Below are positions 54,910 to 63,096 of a stretch of DNA of 64,000 nt, in pieces. Where the stretch lies: positions 55,273 to 119,272 of the forward strand of contig JAEKLQ010000026.1 in assembly GCA_019509785.1 (NCBI GenBank). The letters are read 5' to 3'. The position numbers were made by a program, and so were the translations under genes. How positions within the stretch are numbered: the first letter of the stretch is position 1; each line of letters opens with the position of its first letter. This DNA is from Fibrobacterota bacterium. Lineage in GTDB: Bacteria > Fibrobacterota > Fibrobacteria > UBA11236. The notes under the pieces are model-generated. The model was not told the DNA's origin. It saw only the letters and a list, made by a program, of their open reading frames with translations, and searched no databases.

Positions 54910-56630
54910 GCCTGCTCCTTCCCGCGCGGCCCTTCCAGGGCCTCCTCCAGGCCGTAATGGGCCAGGCGATTGCGGTAATAGTACAACAGCTTCATATTGC
55001 CCGTGTGGATCCCCATTGTCCCTTCCTTGAGCGCGTCCCCTTCGTGGAAGGAGGCGAAATGCTCCAGGGCCTTCGCCAGCACATCGGCGGGCCCGGCCTG
55101 GTCCAGATCCGGGGCCAGCGCGATGCCGCCCTGATCGCGGAGCCGGCGCAAGCGTTCCAGCAAGACTCCCAGGTCCACCAGCAATTCGGCGCGGGGCACC
55201 GCATGTTCGGGCCCGGACGTGCGCAGGGCGCGGTAGAGATCGTATTGCGGATGCCGGTGGCGCATGGCCGCGAAGGCCGCGAAGGCGGCCGCATGGGTGC
55301 TCATGGCCACGTTGTTGCGCCGGAAGGAATCCAGGATGGCGCGTCCCAACTCGCGGGTGTATTCCTGATCCCGTTGCGGATCATGCTCGGGCTTGCCGTC
55401 CACTTCGACGTACTTGCGGCGATCGACCGGGCGCCCATGGGCGTCCCGGCTCACCCCGTCCAGGTCCACGCGGTTCCCGAACAAATCCAGCGGCTCGCCG
55501 AATTGCATGTGGATGCGGGAATCCAGATGTTGCAGATCGCGCCAGAAGCGCAGCACGCGCATGGGGCGGCTGTAATCGCTGCGGATGCGGATATAGCGGC
55601 TCTTTCCCGTTTCCTGCAAATGCTCTTCGATGAGCGAACGGGCTTCCATCACCAAGGCGCTGGAAAGGGCGCAGGGTACGACGAAAAGGTCCGGGTTCGG
55701 CTTCTGCTCCTGGAGGTTGGAGATGTAGACGTTCACTCCGCATCCCAGCAGACCCAACTTCAACTTGCGTTCCACTTCGCCGCTGCGGCTGCGCGTGCCC
55801 CCGGGAAAGAACAGGTTATGCTGGCCCAGTTCCATGGAAAGGGTGGCGTAATGCTTGAGGGCCGTCTTGTACACGCCGTTCTTCTTGCGCCGATCCACCT
55901 TGTAGGCGCCCAGGTTGTTCAGGAAAAAGGATACGAGCGGGTTGCCGAATAAATTGAGGCCGGCCCCATAGGTAAACGGCGGCAGCCGTTTCTGGTACAA
56001 CCCCAGGCCGATCAACACGCTGTCCAAGTTGCTTACGTGGGTGGGGGTCATGATCAGGGTGGCCTTATCCGACAATGCGCGGATATGATCGATGGGCCCG
56101 CTGATGACCAAGTTCTCCTCGAGGCTGAGCCTTTTCCCCACGTACCCGAGGAAGGAGGCCGGGGAGAAACGGGACAGGAGGGCCTTAAGGCCCCAGGGGA
56201 GCACCTTGGCCGCGAATTTGTGGAGCACGGGGTTGAAGTACCCCATGATCTCGTCCACGTACATGGCGGCGATGGACTCGAGGATCTTTTCCCGCCCGGC
56301 ATCGTCCACGCGATGGAATTGGGACGCTACGTTGCCCCAGAAGCGGGCTTGGCGCTTGTCGTCCTTGCCCCACTTACCGGAGCGTAAGCGCTCTTGCTCC
56401 TGGTAGACGGCATCGTTGATGAGGATTTCCAGGTTCAGATCCTTGGAGATACGGCACAACTCTTTATGGTCCTCTACCGTCCGCCTTATGACTTCGCTGC
56501 GGACGTATTCGAGCTGTTCGCGGGTAAGGCGCAGCCCTACGTCCGAGGGCATGCCGGCCCTGGGGGATTGCGAAGCGCCGGGCGGCGCGGCGCCGGGCAG
56601 GTTCGGGACAAGGACTCCGGGTTCGCTCAT
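54906..56630 (-). CDS. PlsB-like glycerol-phosphate acyltransferase
   Basis: 574 residues from ATG 56630, chosen 11 nt after the HAD stop; the frame remains open upstream but overlaps the HAD gene. The acyltransferase core has His-Val-Ser-Asn-Leu-Asp in TPTHVSNLDSVLIGLGL (the HX4D motif), FGNPLVSFFLNNLGAYKVDR and FFPGGTRSRSGEVERK. A long N-terminal region and a helical C-terminal domain extend it beyond simple PlsC (about 240 aa). There is no clear membrane span. It probably acylates glycerol-3-phosphate in glycerolipid synthesis. Confidence 0.85.
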   Translation of the reverse strand: MSEPGVLVPNLPGAAPPGASQSPRAGMPSDVGLRLTREQLEYVRSEVIRRTVEDHKELCRISKDLNLEILINDAVYQEQERLRSGKWGKDDKRQARFWGNVASQFHRVDDAGREKILESIAAMYVDEIMGYFNPVLHKFAAKVLPWGLKALLSRFSPASFLGYVGKRLSLEENLVISGPIDHIRALSDKATLIMTPTHVSNLDSVLIGLGLYQKRLPPFTYGAGLNLFGNPLVSFFLNNLGAYKVDRRKKNGVYKTALKHYATLSMELGQHNLFFPGGTRSRSGEVERKLKLGLLGCGVNVYISNLQEQKPNPDLFVVPCALSSALVMEARSLIEEHLQETGKSRYIRIRSDYSRPMRVLRFWRDLQHLDSRIHMQFGEPLDLFGNRVDLDGVSRDAHGRPVDRRKYVEVDGKPEHDPQRDQEYTRELGRAILDSFRRNNVAMSTHAAAFAAFAAMRHRHPQYDLYRALRTSGPEHAVPRAELLVDLGVLLERLRRLRDQGGIALAPDLDQAGPADVLAKALEHFASFHEGDALKEGTMGIHTGNMKLLYYYRNRLAHYGLEEALEGPRGKEQA

Positions 56631-56641
56631 GCTCGCCAGCC

Positions 56642-57310
56642 TTACCGGAAAAGGGGTTCCAAGCCGGTGGCCGAGAGTTCGTCCAGGCGGCGGACGACGC
56701 GATGGGCTTTGGACAGCACGCCCGCGCCATGGGTGGAGGCGACCCCGATGGCCCGCATGCCTCCGGCCAAGGCGGCCTCGATTCCCATGGGCGCATCCTC
56801 GAAGACCAGGCAGCGCGCCGGAGGAACGCCGATACGGGCGGCGGCCAGAAGGAAAACCTCGGGATCCGGTTTGCCGCGCCGGACGTCTTCCGCCGACACG
56901 ATCAAGTCGCAAGGTTCCTGGCGGGTGAAATAGCCCGCCATGCCCAGGATCTCCAAGGAAGCGGTGATGTTCAGGCGATGCGTGGAAGATCCTATCACGC
57001 GCGGAATCCCGGCTGCGGCCAAGCCGTCCAGGAAAGGCCTCACTCCGGGCAGGGGTTCGATCCCCCATTCCCTGATGATCTCGCGGTAGAGCACCTCTTT
57101 GCGCAGGGACAGGCGCCGGATTTCCGCTTCGTCATGGGTCCAGCCGAGGATGCCCGGGATGATGGCTTCGTTCTTCATCCCGAAGCCTTTGAGGAAGTGG
57201 CCTGCAGGAAGTTCGCGGCCTTCTTCGCGCGCCAAGCGGTTCCAGCTTTCCTCATGGTGGCGCGAGGAGTCGATGACCACACCGTCCCAATCGAAAATGG
57301 CGCCCAGCAT
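56642..57310 (-). CDS. HAD-superfamily phosphatase (beta-phosphoglucomutase-like)
   Basis: 222 residues. Motif I is FDWDGVVIDSS with the nucleophile Asp and the acid/base Asp; motif II is IGSSTHR; motif III/IV is GKPDPEVFLLA and VFEDAPMGIEAA. A helical cap lies after motif I (SRHHEESWNRLA). It belongs to the group of beta-phosphoglucomutase-like small-molecule phosphatases. The substrate is unknown. First gene of the lipid operon; its stop is 11 nt from the acyltransferase start. Confidence 0.88.
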   Translation of the reverse strand: MLGAIFDWDGVVIDSSRHHEESWNRLAREEGRELPAGHFLKGFGMKNEAIIPGILGWTHDEAEIRRLSLRKEVLYREIIREWGIEPLPGVRPFLDGLAAAGIPRVIGSSTHRLNITASLEILGMAGYFTRQEPCDLIVSAEDVRRGKPDPEVFLLAAARIGVPPARCLVFEDAPMGIEAALAGGMRAIGVASTHGAGVLSKAHRVVRRLDELSATGLEPLFR

Positions 57311-57441
57311 GGATCGTTAATCCTATTAAAATGCAGCATATCCTCCAATCTTCGCCAAGCCCGCTGTTTGGACGCGCCGCGGGCCGGGAAGGTGAACGGG
57401 CGTTATCTTCTCGGCGGGAGCGATCTATCTTTCCGGCCCCG

Positions 57442-58146
57442 ATGCGATTCCCTTCCGCGCTGATCCCGTGCACGTTACTGCGGCGTTACAAGCGCTTCCT
57501 GGCGGACGTGCGTTTCGATTCCGGGGAAGAAGCCGTGGTTCATTGCCCCAATCCGGGCAGTATGCGGGGCTGCGCCGGTCCCGGATGGCGCGCCCTGGTC
57601 AGCGATAGCGGGAATCCCGGCCGCAAGTTGCGGCATACCTTGGAGATGGTCCACAACGGCAGTTGCTGGATCGGGGTGAATCCGGCCTTGGCCAATGCCA
57701 TCGCCGCCGAGGGCATCCGCGCGGGGTTGGTTTCCGATCTGGCAGGCTATACGGCGGTGCGCCGGGAAGCGGCTTGGGGCGAAGGAACCCGATTCGACTT
57801 CCTCCTCTCGGGCGGGATGGGCGAATGCTATGTGGAAGTCAAGAGCGTCACGCTCGTGACGGAAGACGGCTTCAGCGCCTTCCCCGATGCCGTTACCCTC
57901 CGAGGCGCGCGGCATGTCCGCGAGTTGCTCGCCGCGCGGGCCGCCGGGCATCGCGCCGTGCTTTTATTCGTGGTGCAACGCGGGGATGGCCTTAAGGGCT
58001 TCCGGGCCGCCGGGGAAATCGATCCCGTATATGCCGAGGTCTTGCGCCAAGCCCATGCCGCCGGCTTGGAGGTCTACGCCCATCTCGCCGATGTCCGTCC
58101 CGAGGCCATCACTTTGAGCGCCGATCGGCTTCGTCTCGAGCTATAG
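57442..58146 (+). CDS. sfsA: Sugar fermentation stimulation protein SfsA
   Basis: 234 residues from ATG 57442; the frame is open further back to 57331, but family members start here (MRFPSALIPCTLLRRYKRFL). Marks are CPNPGSMRGC, ANAIAAEGI, the nuclease-fold core DFLLSGGMGECYVEVKSVTL (with the Asp and Glu-x-Lys), FPDAVTLRGARHVREL and VVQRGDGLKGFRAAGEIDPVYA (by its parts). SfsA is a DNA-binding restriction-endonuclease-fold protein of unclear role. It is divergent from the HAD gene. Confidence 0.94.
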   Translation: MRFPSALIPCTLLRRYKRFLADVRFDSGEEAVVHCPNPGSMRGCAGPGWRALVSDSGNPGRKLRHTLEMVHNGSCWIGVNPALANAIAAEGIRAGLVSDLAGYTAVRREAAWGEGTRFDFLLSGGMGECYVEVKSVTLVTEDGFSAFPDAVTLRGARHVRELLAARAAGHRAVLLFVVQRGDGLKGFRAAGEIDPVYAEVLRQAHAAGLEVYAHLADVRPEAITLSADRLRLEL

Positions 58147-58400
58147 CGCCTCGGTAAATCCGGAGAAAGCTACCGGCAACTTAGCGCTCCAGCCACATTC
58201 GGCGAATTGACGATTAACGGACCGACCCAAATACCTCGAAAGTTACCGCCATGCCAGCCGGGGACGTCTATGCGTCGCGCGGCTCCCAATAGTGGGGACG
58301 GAATATCCCCATTAGTCGGGCTAATCTCTGGTCAATCGGGAAAACCGCGTGGTAAGATCGCATTAGCCATCCTTGGCGGCGCGCGCGAACGGAGTCGGAT

Positions 58401-58775
58401 ATGTTGGCGAAAGCGGAAATCCCTTATGATCGGAAGGCCCTGGAGCGTTTGGAGCGCGTCGGGGGCGTGGCCTTGATGGGGAAGGTCATCGACCAATTCC
58501 TCGAGAAGGTACCCCAGCGCATGGACGACGCCTGCGATCGCGGGCGCGCGGGCGACCTGGGCGCCCTAGGCCGCGCGGTGGAATCCATCGCCACTTCCGC
58601 TTGGAACGTAGGCGCCAACGAGGTGGGCGAGATGGCCGGGCGCATCAACAAGCTGGCCGCGGCCGGCGCCAAGGACGTGGTATTGCCCCTGTTATGCCAG
58701 CTCGACGACATGCTGGTGCACGTGAACGCCTGGTTGCAAAAGGAAAAGACCGCTTCGGGGCGCCGCCAGGGTTGA
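58401..58775 (+). CDS. Hpt-like protein with Glu at the phospho-His position
   Basis: 124 residues, all-helical Hpt-type fold. The motif that normally reads A-H-x-L-K-G-x-x-x-x-L-G-A here reads VESIATSAWNVGANEV, so the phospho-accepting His is replaced by Glu61. The surrounding helix is otherwise recognisable (ALMGKVIDQFLEKVPQRMDD at the N-terminal side, LLCQLDDMLVHVNAWL after). It cannot accept phosphate in the usual way; a binding decoy or phosphomimetic is possible. It is 22 nt upstream of the 510-aa signalling gene. Confidence 0.65.
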   Translation: MLAKAEIPYDRKALERLERVGGVALMGKVIDQFLEKVPQRMDDACDRGRAGDLGALGRAVESIATSAWNVGANEVGEMAGRINKLAAAGAKDVVLPLLCQLDDMLVHVNAWLQKEKTASGRRQG

Positions 58776-58797
58776 TCCCCGGCCGGCCCCACCCGCC

Positions 58798-60330
58798 ATG
58801 GAAGATCTCAAGAAGTGGTACCGGGCCGGACTAGCCACGCGCGTCGAGGCGCTTAAATCCGCCCGCCGCGAACTGGACTCCGATGGCGATTCCATGGCCT
58901 CGGTCCGCCGCATCGCCCACACCTTGCGGGGCTCGGGCGCCACCTACGGTTTCCCGGAAATCACCGAATCCGCCGCCGCCCTCGAGGACGCTTCTCCCGA
59001 GGTCTTCGTCGATGCGCTGGAAAAGCTGCTGGAAACGATTCTCGGCGTCTGCTCGGCCTCCGACGCGGAGGACAAGGCAGGCATCCTCCTCATCGACGAT
59101 GATCCGTGCATCACCGATCTGCTGCGTACCGTGCTGGACGCCTCCAACCGGGAAGTCCATGTGGCGGCTACGGCCAAGGAAGCCGAAGCTGTGCTGGAAG
59201 AAAAGCGCGTTTCCCTGATCCTATTGGATTTGATCCTCCCGGATACGGACGGCCGTAATTTCCTGGTGCGGCTCAAGGAACGTCCCGCCACCGCCAACGT
59301 GCCGGTCATCGTGCTTTCGGCCAAGATGGGCGCCCAGCCCAAGACGGAATGCTTCGCCCTGGGAGCGGATGCGTACTACGAAAAACCCTTCGAGGTGGAG
59401 ACCATCTGCGCGGCCGTCTCCGCCTGGTTGTACCGCACCGAAGGCAATCTGCGCGAGTCGCGCCGTGACCATCTGACCGGGCTTCCCAACCGCGCCGCCT
59501 TCCGCGAGGCTTATGCCCGCAACCTTTCCCTGGCCGGCCGGCGCGGCGAAGCCGTTTCGGCGGCGATCCTGGATCTGGATCGCTTTAAGCTGATCAACGA
59601 TACCTACGGCCACGCCGCCGGGGATGAAGTCCTGCGGCGGGCGTCGTCCGTGCTGACCGGGGCCCTCCGCAAGTCGGATTTGCTCGCGCGCTGGGGCGGG
59701 GAAGAGTTCGTCGCCCTGTTCCCCAACACCGCCCTGGAAGGCGCCGGCATGGCGATCCGTAAGGCCTTGGAGGCGCTCTCGGGCCAGGAATTCCAGGCTC
59801 CCGGGGGCCGTACCTTCCATGTTACCTTCTCGGCGGGAGTCACCGACGTCTCGCCCGCCTGGTCGGTCGAGGAAGCCGTCGCCGAGGCCGATCGCTACCT
59901 TTACCTCGCCAAGGCCCAAGGACGCAATTGCGTGCTGACCGCCAAGGATAAACCGATGCTCGCGCCGCGCTCAATCCTGCTGGCAGTGGCCGACGACATG
60001 ATTTCGGGCATCATCAAGGCGCGCCTAAGCCGCGAGGGCTTCGGCATCAAACACGTAACCGATGCGCAAACGGCCCTGGAGGCGATCCGCACCGAGTCCT
60101 TCGGCATGTGCATCCTGGACGCCGGCTTGGCCGGCCCCGCCGGCGCGCCTCTGATTTCGGTCTTGCGCGCCGAACGCCCCGCTCGGCTTCCCATCCTCCT
60201 GCTTACCTCCTTGGGTAAGGAGAAGGAGGTGGCCCGTGGCTTCCAACTCGGCGCCGAGGACTATCTGGTGACGCCCTTCTCGCCTTTGGAACTGGTGGCC
60301 CGCGTCCGCAACGTCCTGCGCAAAGCCTAG
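58798..60330 (+). CDS. Hpt-REC-GGDEF-REC signalling protein, second copy
   Basis: 510 residues, colinear with the 14832-16364 protein. The Hpt domain has His41 in RRIAHTLRGSGATYGF, a near-canonical site. The first receiver has an acidic triplet at 100-102, Asp144 in LLDLILPDTDG and Lys196. The GGEEF active site is at 300-304 with an RxxD inhibitory site at 291-294. The second receiver keeps Asp441, but its conserved Lys is Thr492 (EDYLVTPFS), so its switch is probably impaired. It should be a c-di-GMP synthase under phosphorelay control. It is flanked by two 124-residue Hpt-like proteins; no histidine kinase is adjacent. Confidence 0.9.
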   Translation: MEDLKKWYRAGLATRVEALKSARRELDSDGDSMASVRRIAHTLRGSGATYGFPEITESAAALEDASPEVFVDALEKLLETILGVCSASDAEDKAGILLIDDDPCITDLLRTVLDASNREVHVAATAKEAEAVLEEKRVSLILLDLILPDTDGRNFLVRLKERPATANVPVIVLSAKMGAQPKTECFALGADAYYEKPFEVETICAAVSAWLYRTEGNLRESRRDHLTGLPNRAAFREAYARNLSLAGRRGEAVSAAILDLDRFKLINDTYGHAAGDEVLRRASSVLTGALRKSDLLARWGGEEFVALFPNTALEGAGMAIRKALEALSGQEFQAPGGRTFHVTFSAGVTDVSPAWSVEEAVAEADRYLYLAKAQGRNCVLTAKDKPMLAPRSILLAVADDMISGIIKARLSREGFGIKHVTDAQTALEAIRTESFGMCILDAGLAGPAGAPLISVLRAERPARLPILLLTSLGKEKEVARGFQLGAEDYLVTPFSPLELVARVRNVLRKA

Positions 60331-60400
60331 GCTTTCCGCCCGGCAACCGTCCCATACCCCAGGGTTGCAGCCCCGGCCTTCCCGGCGCTAAAATGGATCC

Positions 60401-60775
60401 ATGCGCACGACTCCCAAATGCATCGATGCCGAGGTGCTCGCCCGCATCAAGCGCCAGCGGTCAGAGGCCTTCCTGGCGGGATTGATCGAACTCTTCCTGG
60501 AAGAGGGACCGGCTCGCCTGCTGGAAGCCTGGGACGGCGGTAAAAGCCGGGATTGGCGCCGCGCCGGGATGGCGACGCATATCTTGCGTTGCCTGGCCGA
60601 TAACATCGGCGCGCTGGCGGTGCGGGATCTGGCCTGGAAGGCCGAGCTGGCCTGCGTCGGCAATCCCGAAAGGGATCCTGTCCTCTCCCTCCTCCTGTTC
60701 GATTTGGAGATCGCCTTCGCGGAGACCCGGTCTTGCCTGGCCTCGGCGCGATCCGCCCCGTCCGGCCCGGCCTAA
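60401..60775 (+). CDS. Hpt-like protein with intact His
   Basis: 124 residues, the same length as the protein at 58401. The Hpt motif reads MATHILRCLADNIGALA, so His60 is kept but the usual Lys-Gly-Ser following it is Arg-Cys-Leu. Flanking helices fit the fold (LIELFLEEGPARLLEAW before; LAWKAELACVG after). It could hand phosphate to the receivers of the 510-aa protein next to it. It starts 70 nt downstream on the same strand. Confidence 0.65.
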   Translation: MRTTPKCIDAEVLARIKRQRSEAFLAGLIELFLEEGPARLLEAWDGGKSRDWRRAGMATHILRCLADNIGALAVRDLAWKAELACVGNPERDPVLSLLLFDLEIAFAETRSCLASARSAPSGPA

Positions 60776-60891
60776 TCCCGTCCCCGTAACACGCAAGCTA
60801 CCTGCACGCGCGGGCCTTCCCTTCGCGTCAACTTCCCCGACAGGTCGTCTATTAACCGGGACACAGGCTCCCGCCCGCGCCTTCCATTCCT

Positions 60892-60921
60892 TTGGCGCAA
60901 TTTCCGGAGATGGGGTATATT
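60892..60921 (+). promoter_or_regulatory. Candidate promoter upstream of M23 gene
   Basis: TTGGCG (60892-60897), 18-nt spacing, TATATT (60916-60921): a plausible sigma-70-type pair. A short hairpin CGGGG/CCCCG follows, near 60930-60947. It would drive the endopeptidase gene with a long leader of about 130 nt. Nothing else was recognised in 60776-61058. Confidence 0.4.
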
Positions 60922-61058
60922 GGAAATATCGGGGTCCAAAGCCCCGAAAATCTCCAAGACGCCGGCCTGGTAAGACTTTCGCCAGGGCGGATAATCGGGA
61001 ACCATCGTTTTTAGAGGAAGGCGGGCTGCGTCGGGGGGCGGGGCTCCCGGAGGTTGAT

Positions 61059-62471
61059 ATGAATCCGCGAATGATTGGGCATGCAGGGAGCCGTAATTCT
61101 TCCTTGATAAGAACCGGCCTAGGTTTAGCCGCCCTCTGTTTGGGCACCGCCTGCCAATACGAATCCCACCGTTCCGTCGCGATCGCCCCGTCGCCGGAAG
61201 CCCCGAAGATCGCCTGCGATACCTTGTCCGGCCGCGTCAAAGCGGGGGAAAGCTTTAATACCATCGTGCGCGGTATGGCCCTGCCCGCGGGGGAAGCCCA
61301 ACTGCTCTGCGCCGGCATCAAGAGCAATTTCCGCTTCAAGCTGTATGCCGGCCAGGCGTATCGGTTGATTCGCCGCCTCGGCCCCCAAGGACCGCAACTG
61401 GACGCCTTCTTGCTCGAGGATCGCTATTCCAACCGCCAGCACGTTCTGCGTCGCCCCGAAACGGCCCCTGCCATGGCTGCCGCCACTGCGCCTGCCCTGC
61501 CCCTGGCCGCGCAGACCGCATCCAACGCTGCGTCCTCCGCCGCCACTCCTGCTTCCGCTGCAAATGCTCCGGACGCTGCGGACCCAGAAGCGCGTTTGGA
61601 CTACTCGGTTTCCGACATTCCGGTGCACCTCGATACGGTGGCCGTGAATGGCGCCTTGAGCAATAACCTTTATGATGCGTTCGTCTCCCTGGGGGAGACC
61701 GGCGCGCTGATCCAGCAGGTGACGAAGATCTTCGCTTGGGACATCGACTTCTTCAAGGATCCGCGCGTTGGCGACGCTTTCAGCCTGTTGGTGGAGAAGA
61801 AATTCGGCGAGGACGGTTCCTTCCGCGGCTATGGCAAGGTGTTGTCCGCGAAGTACGTGAACCGGGGCCACGAATATTACGGCATCCTCTATCGCGACGC
61901 GTATTACGACCAAGACGGGCGCAGCCTCGAGAAAATGCTCATGAAGGCGCCCTTGAATTACGTGCGCGTCAGTTCGCCCTTCGCGAGCGCGCGCCTGCAT
62001 CCCGTGCTCGGCATAACCCGCCCGCACTGGGGCATCGACTACGCGGGCCCGCTCAACACCAAGATTTTCGCCGCCGGCGACGGCACGATCGAATACTCCA
62101 AGTGGGTGAGCGGCTACGGGAATACCGTGAAGATCCGGCACAACGGCGTCTATAACACTTATTATGGTCACCTCAACGGATTCGCCCCCGGCATGCGCGC
62201 GGGACGGCGCGTGCGCCAGGGAGAGGTCATCGCGTTCATGGGCCGCACGGGCTTGGCCACCGGGGTTCATCTGGATTACCGGGTGGAGTACCAGGGACGT
62301 TACATCAATCCCGCCACCCTCAAGATGGAGGCGAAAGCCGGGGTGGACAAAGGCGAATGGCAAACCTTCGCCGCTTACCGGGACGTATTGCTGGCCCGCA
62401 TGGCTAATCCCGCCTTCCGGAACTTCGCCGCCGCCCCCCGTCCCTCCAATCCCGCGGTCAAAACCTTTTGA
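61059..62471 (+). CDS. M23 family metallo-endopeptidase, lipoprotein-like
   Basis: 470 residues. A hydrophobic signal ends in LGTACQY, a lipobox-like site. An N-terminal opacity-associated/LysM-like region (KIACDTLSGRVKAGESFNTIV, by its parts) precedes an Ala/Ser/Pro-rich linker (155-195), a middle domain, then the M23 domain: His323 and Asp327 in HWGIDYAG, and YYGHLNGF. The last motif is His404-Leu-Asp406, where family members such as MepM have His-x-His, so one zinc ligand is Asp instead of His. It should cut peptidoglycan cross-links in the periplasm if active. Confidence 0.88.
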   Translation: MNPRMIGHAGSRNSSLIRTGLGLAALCLGTACQYESHRSVAIAPSPEAPKIACDTLSGRVKAGESFNTIVRGMALPAGEAQLLCAGIKSNFRFKLYAGQAYRLIRRLGPQGPQLDAFLLEDRYSNRQHVLRRPETAPAMAAATAPALPLAAQTASNAASSAATPASAANAPDAADPEARLDYSVSDIPVHLDTVAVNGALSNNLYDAFVSLGETGALIQQVTKIFAWDIDFFKDPRVGDAFSLLVEKKFGEDGSFRGYGKVLSAKYVNRGHEYYGILYRDAYYDQDGRSLEKMLMKAPLNYVRVSSPFASARLHPVLGITRPHWGIDYAGPLNTKIFAAGDGTIEYSKWVSGYGNTVKIRHNGVYNTYYGHLNGFAPGMRAGRRVRQGEVIAFMGRTGLATGVHLDYRVEYQGRYINPATLKMEAKAGVDKGEWQTFAAYRDVLLARMANPAFRNFAAAPRPSNPAVKTF

Positions 62472-62568
62472 TCCTTTCCGCCCGGTAGTTCCCAGGCGGG
62501 AACCCGCATCCCTTTTCCGCTTGCCACCCTCGCCGCGATTGGCTCTATTTGCGCGAGGAGGATCATAA

Positions 62569-63024
62569 ATGCCAGCCGCCAAGCCCCCCAAAAAGACCGC
62601 CACGGCGCGCGCCGTACCGGCGAAAGGTGCCTTAAGCGGCGCCACCCACGGGCCTCAGCCCGGTGATAAAGCTCCCGCATTCAAGCTCGCGGATGAGAAC
62701 GGCAAGACCGTTTCCTTGGCCGATTTCAAGGGCAAGCAGGTGGTGCTGTATTTCTATCCCAAGGACTCCACCCCGGGATGCACCACCGAAGCCTGCGACT
62801 TCCGCGACAACCTGAATCGCATCGCCAAGACGGGAGCGGTCGTGCTCGGCGTCAGCGCGGATTCGGCCGAATCCCACCGGAAGTTCAAGGAAAAGCAGGG
62901 ACTTAATTTCCCCCTCTTGAGCGATCCCGACCGTAAGGCCATCGAAGCCTACGGGGTCTGGCAGGAGAAGTCCCTCTACGGACGGGCCGGGCACGTAGAT
63001 GAGGTCCTGGCGGCCTTGAAATAA
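62569..63024 (+). CDS. bcp: Peroxiredoxin BCP/PrxQ with internal deletion
   Basis: Thiol peroxidase of the bacterioferritin-comigratory type. 151 residues including a Lys/Pro/Ala-rich N-terminal extension of about 30. The core has [20 protein letters not shown] and the peroxidatic and resolving Cys in [15 protein letters not shown]. In the usual family the YGVW...YGR stretch is followed by about 27 residues (GI-x-R-S-T-F-x-I-D and a Lys-rich strand) before GHVDEVL. Here [12 protein letters not shown] runs straight into [12 protein letters not shown]. The missing part holds the conserved catalytic Arg. The frame is kept. A terminator follows. Confidence 0.85.
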   Translation: MPAAKPPKKTATARAVPAKGALSGATHGPQPGDKAPAFKLADENGKTVSLADFKGKQVVLYFYPKDSTPGCTTEACDFRDNLNRIAKTGAVVLGVSADSAESHRKFKEKQGLNFPLLSDPDRKAIEAYGVWQEKSLYGRAGHVDEVLAALK

Positions 63025-63042
63025 ATCGGGCCAAAACGGAAA

Positions 63043-63074
63043 GGGAGCAGGTCAAGACCTGCTCCCTTTTTTTT
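63043..63074 (+). terminator. Intrinsic terminator after the peroxiredoxin gene
   Basis: A perfect 11-bp stem, GGGAGCAGGTC and GACCTGCTCCC, with a 2-nt AA centre, is followed by eight T. It is a textbook Rho-independent terminator on the plus strand, and it separates the converging outer-membrane gene. Confidence 0.95.
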
Positions 63075-63096
63075 GCGCCCGGCGTTACGGGTTTAA

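Noticed and set aside
58147..58400. c-di-GMP riboswitch in front of the signalling module
   Set aside because: I looked for the GEMM core (GGGACGCAAAGC-type) and saw no match.
58207..58476. 89-codon frame between sfsA and the Hpt-like gene
   Set aside because: It overlaps the Hpt-like gene in another frame, and its composition looks like chance, with no recognisable motif or ribosome site.
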